From Anaerolineales bacterium (GTDB lineage Bacteria > Chloroflexota > Anaerolineae > Anaerolineales > Anaerolineaceae), in NCBI GenBank assembly GCA_020060485.1, contig JAGVAB010000140.1, forward strand, positions 1 to 5,649: 5,649 bases of DNA, read 5' to 3'. Within the stretch, counting starts at the first letter, position 1, and each line of letters starts with the position of its first letter. The notes below the pieces were generated by a model, which had not been told where the DNA came from, searched no databases, and saw only the letters and a list, made by a program, of their open reading frames with translations. The position numbers were made by a program, and so were the translations under genes. Positions 1 to 5,649 of this stretch are shown one piece after another.

Positions 1-315
1 AGGTCCATCACCGATCACCTCTCTGGGATCAAAATCCGGTTCATGCCAGGGGGTGACAATGAATTCCCAACCTTGCTTTTTTAGTTGACCTTCTTGATCC
101 AGGCGGGGTGCTTCGATGTTTTTTGTAATCAGGTAATTCTTATCTTTTGTGATGAATAATCTGACAGGGCCATTTGTGGTAGCGATGTTGACTGCGCTAT
201 CAACACCACAGGTTGCCCAGGAAAAACTGGAAACCCGGTGGAGTACCAATCCATTGATATTGTATTGCTCAAGCAGCGCTTTTAATTGATTTTGCTTGTA
301 GGTAAATTCCTGCAT
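1..315 (-). CDS. M24-family metallopeptidase (Xaa-Pro peptidase-like), N-terminal part only
   Basis: The reading frame starts with ATG at 315-313 and stays open for 105 codons to the window edge, so the C-terminal part lies outside. The visible part matches the creatinase/prolidase-type N-terminal domain that precedes the metal-binding pita-bread domain in M24 peptidases (aminopeptidase P and relatives). It shows an amphipathic first helix, then a segment R-V-S-S-F-S-W-A-T-C-G (residues 27-37), a core strand pair VRLFIT / NYLIT (51-64), N-I-E-A-P-R-L (66-72) and G-W-E-F-I-V-T-P-W (82-90). In M24 enzymes this domain shapes the substrate entrance and helps oligomerisation. The catalytic metal ligands are in the C-terminal domain and cannot be checked here. 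The ribosome site is weak (a GAGAT about 6 bases upstream). The gene follows hppA on the same strand but is separated from it by a terminator, and it has its own candidate promoter. Exact substrate is unknown; a catalytically inactive homologue cannot be excluded. Confidence 0.72.
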   Translation of the reverse strand, partial: MQEFTYKQNQLKALLEQYNINGLVLHRVSSFSWATCGVDSAVNIATTNGPVRLFITKDKNYLITKNIEAPRLDQEGQLKKQGWEFIVTPWHEPDFDPREVIGDGP

Positions 316-349
316 GTTTATCTCGATTCGTAACGATTGGGATTTCTCA

Positions 350-380
350 ATTATAAACGGTCATCATGTTTCACCCCCAA
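350..380 (-). promoter_or_regulatory. candidate sigma-70-type promoter for the M24 peptidase gene
   Basis: On the minus strand a perfect TATAAT (-10) occupies 355-350. A poor -35 candidate, TTGGGG, lies at 380-375 with a 19 bp spacer, so the -10 box carries most of the support. Transcription would start near 343, giving a short leader of about 28 nt before the ATG at 315. The position just past the hppA terminator fits an independent transcription unit. Confidence 0.4.
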
Positions 381-474
381 ATTCAATGGAATGTAAGAGT
401 CTGTTTTTCGTGTGGTTCGTTTTGTGCACCAAGGACCATGCGAATTTACTCATAACCAACATCGGCGCTTGATT

Positions 475-524
475 AAAAAAGATCCTTTCTTGCTCCAGTT
501 GTAACTCGAGCTGAAGAAAGGATC
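475..524 (-). terminator. intrinsic (Rho-independent) terminator of hppA
   Basis: A long hairpin lies 37 bases downstream of the hppA stop codon. Outer arms GATCCTTTCTT (481-491) and AAGAAAGGATC (514-524) are perfectly complementary. Inside them GCTC (492-495) pairs with GAGC (508-511), leaving a 2-base bulge at 512-513 and a small loop. Read on the minus strand the stem is followed directly by six T (480-475). On the plus strand no T run follows, so it is oriented to stop transcription coming from hppA and to insulate the peptidase gene. Confidence 0.85.
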
Positions 525-561
525 ACAAGATAATTGTTGTAAAATCTGGTGTTCGTAAGGG

Positions 562-2868
562 CTAATGCAAGAGCATAAAGATCAAGCCCTGGCCATTTCC
601 AAAAGCAACCACCAGACCGGCGAAGACGACCGAGACCATGGTCATCAGTTTGATCAGGATATTCAGCGAAGGACCGGCGGTGTCTTTGAAGGGATCTCCG
701 ACAGTATCACCAATGACGGCAGCTTTGTGGGCAGGGGAGCCTTTACCACCAAACTTGCCAACCTCAATATACTTCTTGGCATTATCCCAGGCACCACCTG
801 CGTTGGACATGGTGATAGCCAACGAGAGACCGGTTATGAGGGTGCCTGCCAGCAGACCAAGCACACCGGCGATCCCGAACACTATGCCGACCAAAACCGG
901 GATGATGATGGCCACCAAAGATGGAGCGATCATCTCACGTTGGGCAGCAGCGGTGCTGATGGCAACACAACGGGCATAATCTGGGCGGCCAGTACCTTCG
1001 AGAATACCTTCGATCTCACGGAACTGACGGCGTACCTCTGCCACCATGCCGGTGGCAGCCCGGCCAACTGCGCGCATGGTCATGGCGGAGAAAAAGAAGG
1101 CGGTGGCGGCACCGGTAAAGAGACCTGCTAGAACAGCCGGATTTAATAGCGTAACATTATAAAAATCCATGAAGTTCTCCATGGTCATTTGCATGACAGG
1201 GATCAATTCGCCACGCACCAAAAGCGCGTCGACATGGCGTAACTCGGTTAGTACCAGGCGAATTTCTTCCAGGTAGGCAGCCAATAGTGCCATGGAGGTG
1301 AGTGCAGCGGAACCAATCGCAAAGCCTTTGCCGATGGCAGCCGTGGTGTTACCAACAGCATCGAGCTCATCGGTGCGAATACGCACACTGCGATCCAGAC
1401 CCGACATTTCGGCATTACCGCCGGCGTTGTCCGCGATGGGGCCGTAGGCATCAGTGGCCAGGGTGAAACCCAGGGTGGAGAGCATACCCACGGCAGCAAT
1501 ACCAACCCCGAAGAGACCCATGAGCAGGTTTTCGACACCGCCAGCTACATAATAACTGACCATGATGCCAGTCACAACCGCTGCGACCGGGATGCCTCCC
1601 GATTCCATACCGACGGCCATGCCTTCGATGAGGGCGGTGGCAGAGCTGGTATCTGCCTGTTCGGCAATATCCCGGGTGGGTTTGAAGGCGTGCGACGTGT
1701 AATATTCGGTGGATTTGCCGATGATCAGTCCCACAGCCAGACCAGCCAGGACGCAGATCCAAACCGCAAGAAAGTTGGGTAATCCCAAAAGGTATAGTAA
1801 GGGCAAAGAAAACACGGCAATCCCGATGGAGCTGAGGTTTAATCCGCGGCTGAGAGATGCAATTAGTTGACTCTGGTCGGCATCGTCTCGGGTGCGTACC
1901 AGATAAATGGCAATAATGGATAGGATGATGCCCAGCGCTGCCAGCACAATTGGCGCAGTGATGTACATCAGACCGGTCTCCAGGGGAGATTTACCCGGTA
2001 CTAAACCACTACCAGCCAGCGTGACCGCAGCCACACCTAAGGCAGAGGTTGCCAGGATAGAACCCGCGTATGATTCATACAGGTCAGCACCCATGCCTGC
2101 CACGTCACCAACATTGTCACCGACGTTATCAGCGATGGTGGCCGGGTTGCGGGGATCATCCTCGGGAATATTGGCTTCGATTTTACCCACCAGATCGGCA
2201 CCCACATCAGCGGCTTTGGTGTAGATGCCACCCCCCACACGGGCGAAAAGGGCCTGCGTGGAAGCGCCCATCCCAAAGCTGAGCATAATGGCGGTAATCT
2301 GTGGTAAGGGGTTCTCGGTCACGCTGATGAAATTCGTGGGGAAGAGCACCGGGAATCCAAAGTAGAGCAGGAGGAACCACAGGGTGATATCGAGCAAGGC
2401 AAAACCCACCACGACCAGACCCATGACAGCGCCAGCGCGTAAAGCTACCTGTAGACCTGAATTCAGGCTTTTGCTGGCAGCATGGGCAGCGCGGGCAGAG
2501 GCATTGGTGGCGGTTTTCATACCAAAGAAGCCACACAGACCGGAAAATAACCCGCCGGTGAGGAAAGCAAACGGTACGATGGGGTTCTGGAGTTTGAAAA
2601 ACGATAGCACCAGGAAGATGACGAATAAAATGGCAAACACAATCCCGACCACGCGGTATTGACGGGAGAGGTATGCCATAGCGCCTTCACGTACCGCCTG
2701 GGCGATGAACTTCATCTTGTCGGTGCCTTCCGACTTTTGCATCATCTGTTTGTAAAACAGAACGGCGAATAAAAGTGCCACAATAGCGGTAATAGGTCCC
2801 AACCACCATAAAAGTGGCAAGGCTGCTCGATCAGCACCTGTTTCCGTTAGTACTGTAAGGGCAGTCAT
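562..2868 (-). CDS. hppA: membrane-bound ion-translocating pyrophosphatase (V-type PPase), K+-dependent type
   Basis: The enzyme hydrolyses pyrophosphate to two phosphates in the cytoplasm and pumps H+ and/or Na+ out across the membrane. The protein of 768 aa is strongly hydrophobic with roughly 16 membrane spans, the first at about residues 21-42. Substrate and Mg2+ motifs are all present: D-V-G-A-D-L-V-G-K (221-229), the Asp-rich [12 protein letters not shown] block (247-258) with D262 and E265 in [20 protein letters not shown] (472-485), G-G-A-W-D-N-A-K-K (691-699) and [11 protein letters not shown] (720-730). In [10 protein letters not shown] (506-515) the alanine at 510 and glycine at 513 are the K+-dependent form; K+-independent enzymes have Lys and usually Thr there. 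I chose the ATG at 2868 because GGAGGG sits 5 bases upstream; in-frame ATGs at 2880, 2898 and 3027 would add 4, 10 or 53 residues, the last running through a hairpin. Length is near that of plant enzymes. It is probably monocistronic, ending at a terminator. Identity is secure; pumped ion is not. Confidence 0.97.
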   Translation of the reverse strand: MTALTVLTETGADRAALPLLWWLGPITAIVALLFAVLFYKQMMQKSEGTDKMKFIAQAVREGAMAYLSRQYRVVGIVFAILFVIFLVLSFFKLQNPIVPFAFLTGGLFSGLCGFFGMKTATNASARAAHAASKSLNSGLQVALRAGAVMGLVVVGFALLDITLWFLLLYFGFPVLFPTNFISVTENPLPQITAIMLSFGMGASTQALFARVGGGIYTKAADVGADLVGKIEANIPEDDPRNPATIADNVGDNVGDVAGMGADLYESYAGSILATSALGVAAVTLAGSGLVPGKSPLETGLMYITAPIVLAALGIILSIIAIYLVRTRDDADQSQLIASLSRGLNLSSIGIAVFSLPLLYLLGLPNFLAVWICVLAGLAVGLIIGKSTEYYTSHAFKPTRDIAEQADTSSATALIEGMAVGMESGGIPVAAVVTGIMVSYYVAGGVENLLMGLFGVGIAAVGMLSTLGFTLATDAYGPIADNAGGNAEMSGLDRSVRIRTDELDAVGNTTAAIGKGFAIGSAALTSMALLAAYLEEIRLVLTELRHVDALLVRGELIPVMQMTMENFMDFYNVTLLNPAVLAGLFTGAATAFFFSAMTMRAVGRAATGMVAEVRRQFREIEGILEGTGRPDYARCVAISTAAAQREMIAPSLVAIIIPVLVGIVFGIAGVLGLLAGTLITGLSLAITMSNAGGAWDNAKKYIEVGKFGGKGSPAHKAAVIGDTVGDPFKDTAGPSLNILIKLMTMVSVVFAGLVVAFGNGQGLIFMLLH

Positions 2869-2905
2869 TGTTCCCTCCATAAGTTGAATTTCCTCCATTT
2901 TTTTT

Positions 2906-2930
2906 CTTTGATTACTACTTAAATCCAAAG
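2906..2930 (-). promoter_or_regulatory. alternative small hairpin competing with the outer leader stem
   Basis: CTTTGATT (2906-2913) can pair with AATCCAAAG (2922-2930) with one bulged base. These bases overlap the left arm (2915-2925) of the outer inverted repeat, so the two pairings exclude each other. On the minus strand this hairpin is followed by a run of A and then the first in-frame ATG (2898). Mutually exclusive leader stems are the layout of a structural switch, but the pairing is short and the regulatory role is inference only. Confidence 0.3.
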
Positions 2931-3016
2931 TGTGGGAGAAGGGTGTTTGAATGATTTGGATTGCAGAGCAACCCAAATCATTCAAACACCCGGGTTTAAT
3001 CGCTTGATTTAAGTAG
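2915..3016. repeat. nested inverted repeat in the hppA leader (inner near-perfect 51 nt hairpin)
   Basis: The inner hairpin has 19-base perfect arms (2941-2959 and 2973-2991, outer end GGGTGTTTG / CAAACACCC). After one A/C mismatch the pairing continues as TTGC (2961-2964) with GCAA (2968-2971), leaving a 3-base loop. A second, outer 11-base perfect pair, CTACTTAAATC (2915-2925) and GATTTAAGTAG (3006-3016), frames it almost symmetrically with 15 and 14 unpaired bases in between. The inner hairpin is not followed by a T run on either strand, so it is not a standard intrinsic terminator. It would lie in the 5' leader of the hppA transcript, about 72 bases before the start codon. It could be a folded leader element, a cruciform-forming site, or a small palindromic mobile repeat. 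Confidence 0.85.
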
Positions 3017-3033
3017 AACCTATTCAATTGTTA

Positions 3034-3052
3034 ATTGTCTGGCAAGGACAAT
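3034..3052. promoter_or_regulatory. operator-like palindrome at the presumed hppA transcription start
   Basis: ATTGTC (3034-3039) and GACAAT (3047-3052) are perfect 6-base inverted arms separated by 7 bases, a 19 bp dyad. It abuts the TATAAT at 3054-3059 and would cover the predicted start site, where a bound repressor would block transcription. I do not recognise the site as that of a known regulator. Confidence 0.4.
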
Positions 3053-3053
3053 A

Positions 3054-3059
3054 ATTATA
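3054..3059 (-). promoter_or_regulatory. candidate -10 box of the hppA promoter
   Basis: A consensus TATAAT is read on the minus strand at 3059-3054. The hexamer 17 bp upstream (TTCCTA on the minus strand) is a weak -35, so an activator or another sigma factor may be involved if this is the true promoter. A start near 3047 would give a leader of about 180 nt that contains the whole nested inverted repeat. Confidence 0.4.
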
Positions 3060-3136
3060 TCGGATTTTTGAGAAGATAGGAATGTTGTCACAGGTTTTTT
3101 GGGAGGGAAATGATTTGAAAAATCATGCAATTTTTC

Positions 3137-3151
3137 GGACAAAATCTGTCC
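3137..3151. promoter_or_regulatory. second short palindrome GGACA-N5-TGTCC
   Basis: GGACA (3137-3141) and TGTCC (3147-3151) form a 15 bp dyad with a 5-base centre. It shares the GACA/TGTC core with the palindrome at 3034-3052 and lies next to the TGCCAA array. Its half-sites are short enough that chance is possible; the repeated core makes a common protein-binding role conceivable. Confidence 0.3.
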
Positions 3152-3155
3152 AATA

Positions 3156-3182
3156 TGCCAAAAACCTGCCAAAATATGCCAA
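3156..3182. repeat. three TGCCAA direct repeats at 10-11 bp spacing
   Basis: TGCCAA occurs at 3156-3161, 3167-3172 and 3177-3182, with start-to-start distances of 11 and 10 bp, so all three face the same side of the helix. Between the two outer copies the flanks are also alike (AATATGCCAA and AATATGCCAA). Helically phased direct repeats between divergent promoters are typical of cooperative binding sites. No specific regulator is recognised. Confidence 0.5.
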
Positions 3183-3215
3183 TTTTGCTTAAAAACATGC
3201 ACATTTAGGCAGGTT
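3163..3215. repeat. distant inverted repeat AACCTGCC / GGCAGGTT
   Basis: AACCTGCC (3163-3170) and GGCAGGTT (3208-3215) are perfect 8-base inverted copies 37 bases apart. The right copy runs into the candidate -35 box at 3214-3219, and a related CAGGTTTTTTGG is at 3091-3102. Such paired sites could allow looping between the TGCCAA array and the rightward promoter. This is a pattern observation only. Confidence 0.35.
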
Positions 3216-3242
3216 GTCAGAACTAATTTTTTCCGTCATACT
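3214..3242 (+). promoter_or_regulatory. candidate promoter of the terminase-portal operon
   Basis: TTGTCA (3214-3219, five of six matches to a sigma-70 -35 box) is followed after exactly 17 bp by CATACT (3237-3242, four of six matches to the -10). The start would be near 3249, giving a leader of about 39 nt. The inverted repeat CTAATTTT (3223-3230) / AAAATTAG (3249-3256) brackets the -10 element and start site, and a TTTGATCAAA palindrome covers 3242-3251, so the promoter may be under a repressor. Late phage genes are often transcribed from far upstream, so this promoter may be secondary or absent. Confidence 0.4.
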
Positions 3243-3287
3243 TTGATCAAAATTAGAACAATATTTCTAATTCCAGAAAGGATATGT

Positions 3288-3662
3288 ATGGCGAAAAGAT
3301 CAGTAGCACGACCAATCCCAAATAAGCCCATTGTAGAGATGGATGCCAATCCCATAATTGCGGATGAAGAACTTCCGACGACCGAATCGGATCTGGATGA
3401 AATCATCGCCCTTTTACGCCAGGCTATCTGGAAATATCACGAACTGGTTGAAAAAGGAGAACCTGAACTGGATCAGTATGGCAATTCGCTAGAGATTATC
3501 GGAAAAGCCGGCGCACGTTTGGGGCGTTTGATTGAGATCCGTAAAAAATGGAGCGGAGCAGAAGATGGCAAGGATAAATTCCGTAAGGAAGTATTGCAAT
3601 TGATTCATGAACTTGATCAAACCATTCCGGTCCGGGAAAAAAACGATGCTGACAGCAATTGA
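3288..3662 (+). CDS. small hypothetical protein, putative phage terminase small subunit
   Basis: A 124-residue, highly charged, helix-rich protein with no membrane segment. The start at 3288 is set by AAGGA five bases upstream; an in-frame ATG at 3243 would add 15 residues but has no ribosome site. The first 30 residues are basic then Pro-rich and probably flexible. Residues 33-57 (S-D-L-D-E-I-I-A-L-L-R-Q-A-I), 60-88 (with G-K-A-G-A-R-L-G-R-L-I-E-I-R-K-K) and 94-112 look like amphipathic helices, compatible with a coiled-coil oligomer. I see no clear helix-turn-helix. The role is inferred mostly from position: directly upstream of, and overlapping, the large terminase gene, where the DNA-recognising small subunit normally sits. 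Chloroflexota phage-type clusters contain similar small Leu/Arg-rich proteins at this place, to my recollection. It could instead be an unrelated accessory protein. Confidence 0.6.
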   Translation: MAKRSVARPIPNKPIVEMDANPIIADEELPTTESDLDEIIALLRQAIWKYHELVEKGEPELDQYGNSLEIIGKAGARLGRLIEIRKKWSGAEDGKDKFRKEVLQLIHELDQTIPVREKNDADSN

Positions 3663-5178
3663 CAAGAAAGTCATGATTAACACGCTGACCGATCCCTGCC
3701 GCTTTGCTGCCCTGGGAGGGATTGCATTGCGAGAATACCAGCAGGCTGTTGCCTATGCCATCAGTATATCTGTGTTGGGTGATTGTGGTCATTCCTTTGT
3801 GGTCATGTTTCCCCGCCAGAGTGGTAAGAACGAACTGCAGGCCCAGTTAGAAGCCTTTTTCTTGATGCGATTCATCCACACTGGCGGGGAACTGGTCAAA
3901 ATCTCACCGACCTGGAAACCACAGAGCCAGAACGCCATGCGACGTTTGCAACGTGTGCTCAGCCGGCACCCCTTATTACAGGAGGAGTGGCAGAAGGATT
4001 CGGGTTATCGCTTCAGCATCGGAAGGGCGAGTATCACCTTCCTTTCCGGATCACCCGAAGCCAATATTGTCGGAGCGACCGCCTCAACGCTGTTGCAGGT
4101 GGACGAAGCCCAGGACATCTCGCTGGAGAAGTACGACAAGGAGATTGCTCCTATGGCTGCCAGCACCAACGCCACGCGCGTCTTCTGGGGTACGGCCTGG
4201 ACGGAGGACACCCTGTTGGCCAGGGAGTTGAGACTGGCGCAGAAAATCGAAACCTATGATGGTACTCGCCGGGCATTTGTATTGACGGCTGATGAGGTTG
4301 CCCGCGAAGTACCTGCCTACGGCAAGTTTGTGCAAAAACAGATCGCCATGCTAGGGCGGGACCATCCGCTGGTGCGTACCCAGTTCTTCTCGGAGCTGCT
4401 GGAGAATGGCGGCAGGCTCTTCCATGATGGACGATTGGCCATGCTGCGGGGCGAACACGCACTGCAAACCACCCCACAAGCGGGGCAGATCTATGCCTTT
4501 TGTCTGGATGTAGCCGGGGAAGATCAGGGTTTGAGTAGCTCCGGGGTGATGAGCAACCCCCAGCGGGATTTCAGCGCCTTGACGATTGTCTCTATCTTTA
4601 GCCGGCCAACCGCCTGGGGCTTGCACCAGAATCATTACCGGATTGTTCATCGCAAAGCCTGGCAGGGGATTGCGCAAAGCAGCCTGTTCGAGCAATTGCT
4701 GGCGCTGGTCAGGCTCTGGAATCCCCGGCAATTTGTTGCGGATGCCAGCGGGGTAGGTGCCGGGATCGCTTCCTTTTTACAACGGGCTTTACCCGGACGG
4801 GTGATCCCATTTCAGTTCACGGCTGCCAGCAAGAGCCGCCTGGGCTGGGATTTCCTGGGACTGATTGACAGTGGTCGCATTCAGGATCACCGTGATGTAT
4901 CGGAGGAGCAACGCCAGTTTCTGGGGCAAGCCCGAGCCTGCAAGTCCAGCATTTCCATGGGGCCGGAACGATTGCTGCGCTGGCAGGTGCCAGCCGGTAC
5001 CCGTGATGAACTGGGGCGAGAGGTGCACGACGATTGGTTGATCTCAGCAGCCCTGTGCGCGGTGTTGGAATCGCAAACGATACAGCAAGGACAACACACC
5101 ACCATTATCACAGCCGCTGATCCGTTGCAGGAGATGGATTTCAAATTCAGCGAAAAACGAAGCAGAAGGCGTTTCTAA
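3646..5178 (+). CDS. terL: phage terminase large subunit (ATPase and nuclease of the DNA-packaging motor)
   Basis: This motor protein cuts concatemeric phage DNA and drives it into the prohead through the portal. In the 510-aa form the ATPase domain shows an adenine-contacting R-E-Y-Q (29-32), Walker A F-P-R-Q-S-G-K-N-E (55-63), Walker B L-L-Q-V-D-E-A-Q-D (149-157; D153, catalytic E154) and coupling motif W-G-T-A-W-T (181-186). The C-terminal RNase H-like nuclease supplies acidic residues in F-C-L-D-V-A-G-E-D (285-293; D288), V-A-D-A-S-G-V-G (364-371; D366) and H-D-D-W-L-I-S (461-467; D462/D463). Both catalytic sets are intact and length is normal, so the gene looks functional. The start is uncertain: 3646 overlaps the upstream gene by 17 bp, suggesting translational coupling; an ATG at 3673 with GAAAG just upstream, or one at 3607, are alternatives. 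The protein ends in a basic tail (K-R-S-R-R-R-F). Confidence 0.95.
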   Translation: MLTAIDKKVMINTLTDPCRFAALGGIALREYQQAVAYAISISVLGDCGHSFVVMFPRQSGKNELQAQLEAFFLMRFIHTGGELVKISPTWKPQSQNAMRRLQRVLSRHPLLQEEWQKDSGYRFSIGRASITFLSGSPEANIVGATASTLLQVDEAQDISLEKYDKEIAPMAASTNATRVFWGTAWTEDTLLARELRLAQKIETYDGTRRAFVLTADEVAREVPAYGKFVQKQIAMLGRDHPLVRTQFFSELLENGGRLFHDGRLAMLRGEHALQTTPQAGQIYAFCLDVAGEDQGLSSSGVMSNPQRDFSALTIVSIFSRPTAWGLHQNHYRIVHRKAWQGIAQSSLFEQLLALVRLWNPRQFVADASGVGAGIASFLQRALPGRVIPFQFTAASKSRLGWDFLGLIDSGRIQDHRDVSEEQRQFLGQARACKSSISMGPERLLRWQVPAGTRDELGREVHDDWLISAALCAVLESQTIQQGQHTTIITAADPLQEMDFKFSEKRSRRRF

Positions 5179-5200
5179 ATTTCAGATTCAGCATGTTAAA

Positions 5201-5207
5201 AGAGGAG
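5201..5207 (+). promoter_or_regulatory. strong ribosome binding site of the portal gene
   Basis: AGAGGAG at 5201-5207 stands 5 bases before the ATG at 5213 and fixes that start. It is much stronger than the site for the large terminase, matching the need for more portal than terminase protein. Confidence 0.75.
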
Positions 5208-5212
5208 AAAAC

Positions 5213-5649
5213 ATGAATTGGATTGAACGATTACGACAAATTTTATCCAGGCAACACAGGCAACGGCTGGAGACCATCCCGGCCTTGCCCTTCAACCTGC
5301 CGCCCTATGAATCACGCGACCGCCTGCCGTATGATCAGCAGACCATTTTGCAGGAGGCACTGGAAGCCTGGCGCAGCAACCCGCTGGCACGCCGGATTGT
5401 AGGCCTGACCAGCCAGTACGTGGTCGGGGGTGGGGTGCGCATCACCTGTAATCACCCGGGCAGCGAGCAATTTCTGAAGAACTGGTGGGAACATGAACTC
5501 AACCAGTGTGCCCTGCGCATCTATGAATGGTGCGATGAGCTGACCCGATCCGGTGAGCTGTTCTTTTTGCTCTCCACAGATGCTGCCGGGATGACCTATG
5601 TGCGTGCGGTACCGGCAGCCCAGATCAGTGCGATTGAGACAGCTGAGAA
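5213..5649 (+). CDS. phage portal protein, N-terminal part only
   Basis: The frame is open for 145 codons from the ATG at 5213 to the window edge. Portal proteins form the dodecameric ring at one capsid vertex through which the terminase packages DNA. The visible part follows the usual portal N-terminus: a basic first helix (1-20), N-P-L-A-R-R-I-V (56-63) starting the helix before Y-V-V-G-G-G-V (69-75), an aromatic helix with W91-W92, a helix with Y104-E-W (104-106), then S-G-E-L-F-F-L-L (113-120) followed by a strand and V-P-A-A-Q-I-S (133-139), equivalent to the common 'GE-x-F ... x-P-x-x-I' pattern of the lambda/SPP1-like portals. The position 34 bp after the large terminase gene strengthens the call. 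The clip, stem and wing regions lie beyond the window, so integrity cannot be judged. Confidence 0.85.
   Translation, partial: MNWIERLRQILSRQHRQRLETIPALPFNLPPYESRDRLPYDQQTILQEALEAWRSNPLARRIVGLTSQYVVGGGVRITCNHPGSEQFLKNWWEHELNQCALRIYEWCDELTRSGELFFLLSTDAAGMTYVRAVPAAQISAIETAE

Larger units (their letters stand above)
2869..3287. other. gene-free AT-rich divergent intergenic region between hppA and the phage-type operon
   Basis: No credible coding sequence is seen in these 419 bases. Both flanking transcription units start here and run outward. The hppA-proximal part (2869-3016) is a leader with a large nested inverted repeat. The central part (3017-3200) is markedly AT-rich with a TATAAT for hppA, palindromes and spaced TGCCAA motifs. 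The right part (3200-3287) holds a candidate promoter and ribosome site for the plus-strand operon. The host/phage junction is expected in or near this stretch, but no duplicated attachment core can be recognised with only one end in view. Confidence 0.7.

Noticed and set aside
565..1131. 188-codon open frame on the plus strand inside hppA
   Set aside because: It lies entirely antisense to the conserved C-terminal third of the pyrophosphatase, has no ribosome site or recognisable domain, and its Gly/His/Asp-rich make-up is what the complement of that coding sequence gives.
2941..2991. The inner leader hairpin as an intrinsic terminator
   Set aside because: Neither side is followed by a T run and no gene ends just before it on either strand; it lies upstream of hppA.
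3020..3202. 60-codon open frame on the minus strand in the intergenic region
   Set aside because: No ribosome site before its ATG, composition follows the local AT-richness, it overlaps the palindromes and the candidate hppA promoter, and no family is recognisable.
3121..3230. CRISPR-like array from the TGCCAA repeats
   Set aside because: The repeats are only 6 bases long and spaced by 4-5 bases, far from CRISPR repeat and spacer sizes; no cas gene is present.
3637..3644. A-AAA-AAC slippery heptamer in frame at the end of the small terminase gene
   Set aside because: A -1 shift there reaches a stop codon two codons later, and the large terminase is in the other (+1) frame, so programmed -1 frameshifting would not join the two genes. 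A 7-A run is likely chance.
4005..4731. Several antisense open frames within the large terminase gene
   Set aside because: All overlap a gene with intact conserved motifs, have no ribosome sites, and show no recognisable protein features.

Overview
The window holds two gene blocks. On the left are two minus-strand chromosomal genes. On the right is the beginning of a plus-strand bacteriophage DNA-packaging module. Between the blocks is an AT-rich divergent intergenic region full of symmetrical sequence elements. Protein style points to a bacterium, most likely of the Chloroflexota (Anaerolineae-like): the N-terminal sequence of the M24 peptidase and the W-x-VP-x-GTRD ... VHDDWLISAALCAVL ending of the terminase resemble proteins I associate with that phylum. 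This is recall of family style, not a search result, so the taxonomic call is tentative.

Layout. 1-315 (minus) is the N-terminal 105 residues of an M24-family (Xaa-Pro peptidase-like) metallopeptidase, cut by the window edge. 316-561 is a gap that holds a candidate promoter for the peptidase and a strong intrinsic terminator for the next gene. 562-2868 (minus) is a complete membrane-bound ion-pumping pyrophosphatase (hppA, 768 aa from the chosen start), with all the pyrophosphate-binding motifs and a K+-dependent-type signature. 2869-3287 contains no gene. It carries a large nested inverted repeat in the hppA leader, a consensus -10 box for hppA, several operator-like palindromes, three TGCCAA motifs at 10-11 bp spacing, and a candidate promoter firing rightward. 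3288-3662 (plus) is a small helical acidic/basic protein in the position of a small terminase subunit. 3646-5178 (plus) is the large terminase subunit with ATPase and nuclease motifs. 5213 to the window end (plus) is the N-terminal part of a portal protein.

How the genes fit together. The three plus-strand genes are tightly packed (17 bp overlap, then a 34 bp gap) in the classic order small terminase, large terminase, portal, so they probably form one transcript that starts a head-assembly/packaging module of a prophage or a prophage-derived element continuing to the right. hppA and the peptidase have no evident link to it: hppA recovers energy from pyrophosphate as a membrane ion gradient, and the peptidase presumably works on peptides. 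The junction of host and phage-type DNA should lie somewhere in or near 2869-3287. No integrase, tRNA or obvious attachment duplication is visible in the window.
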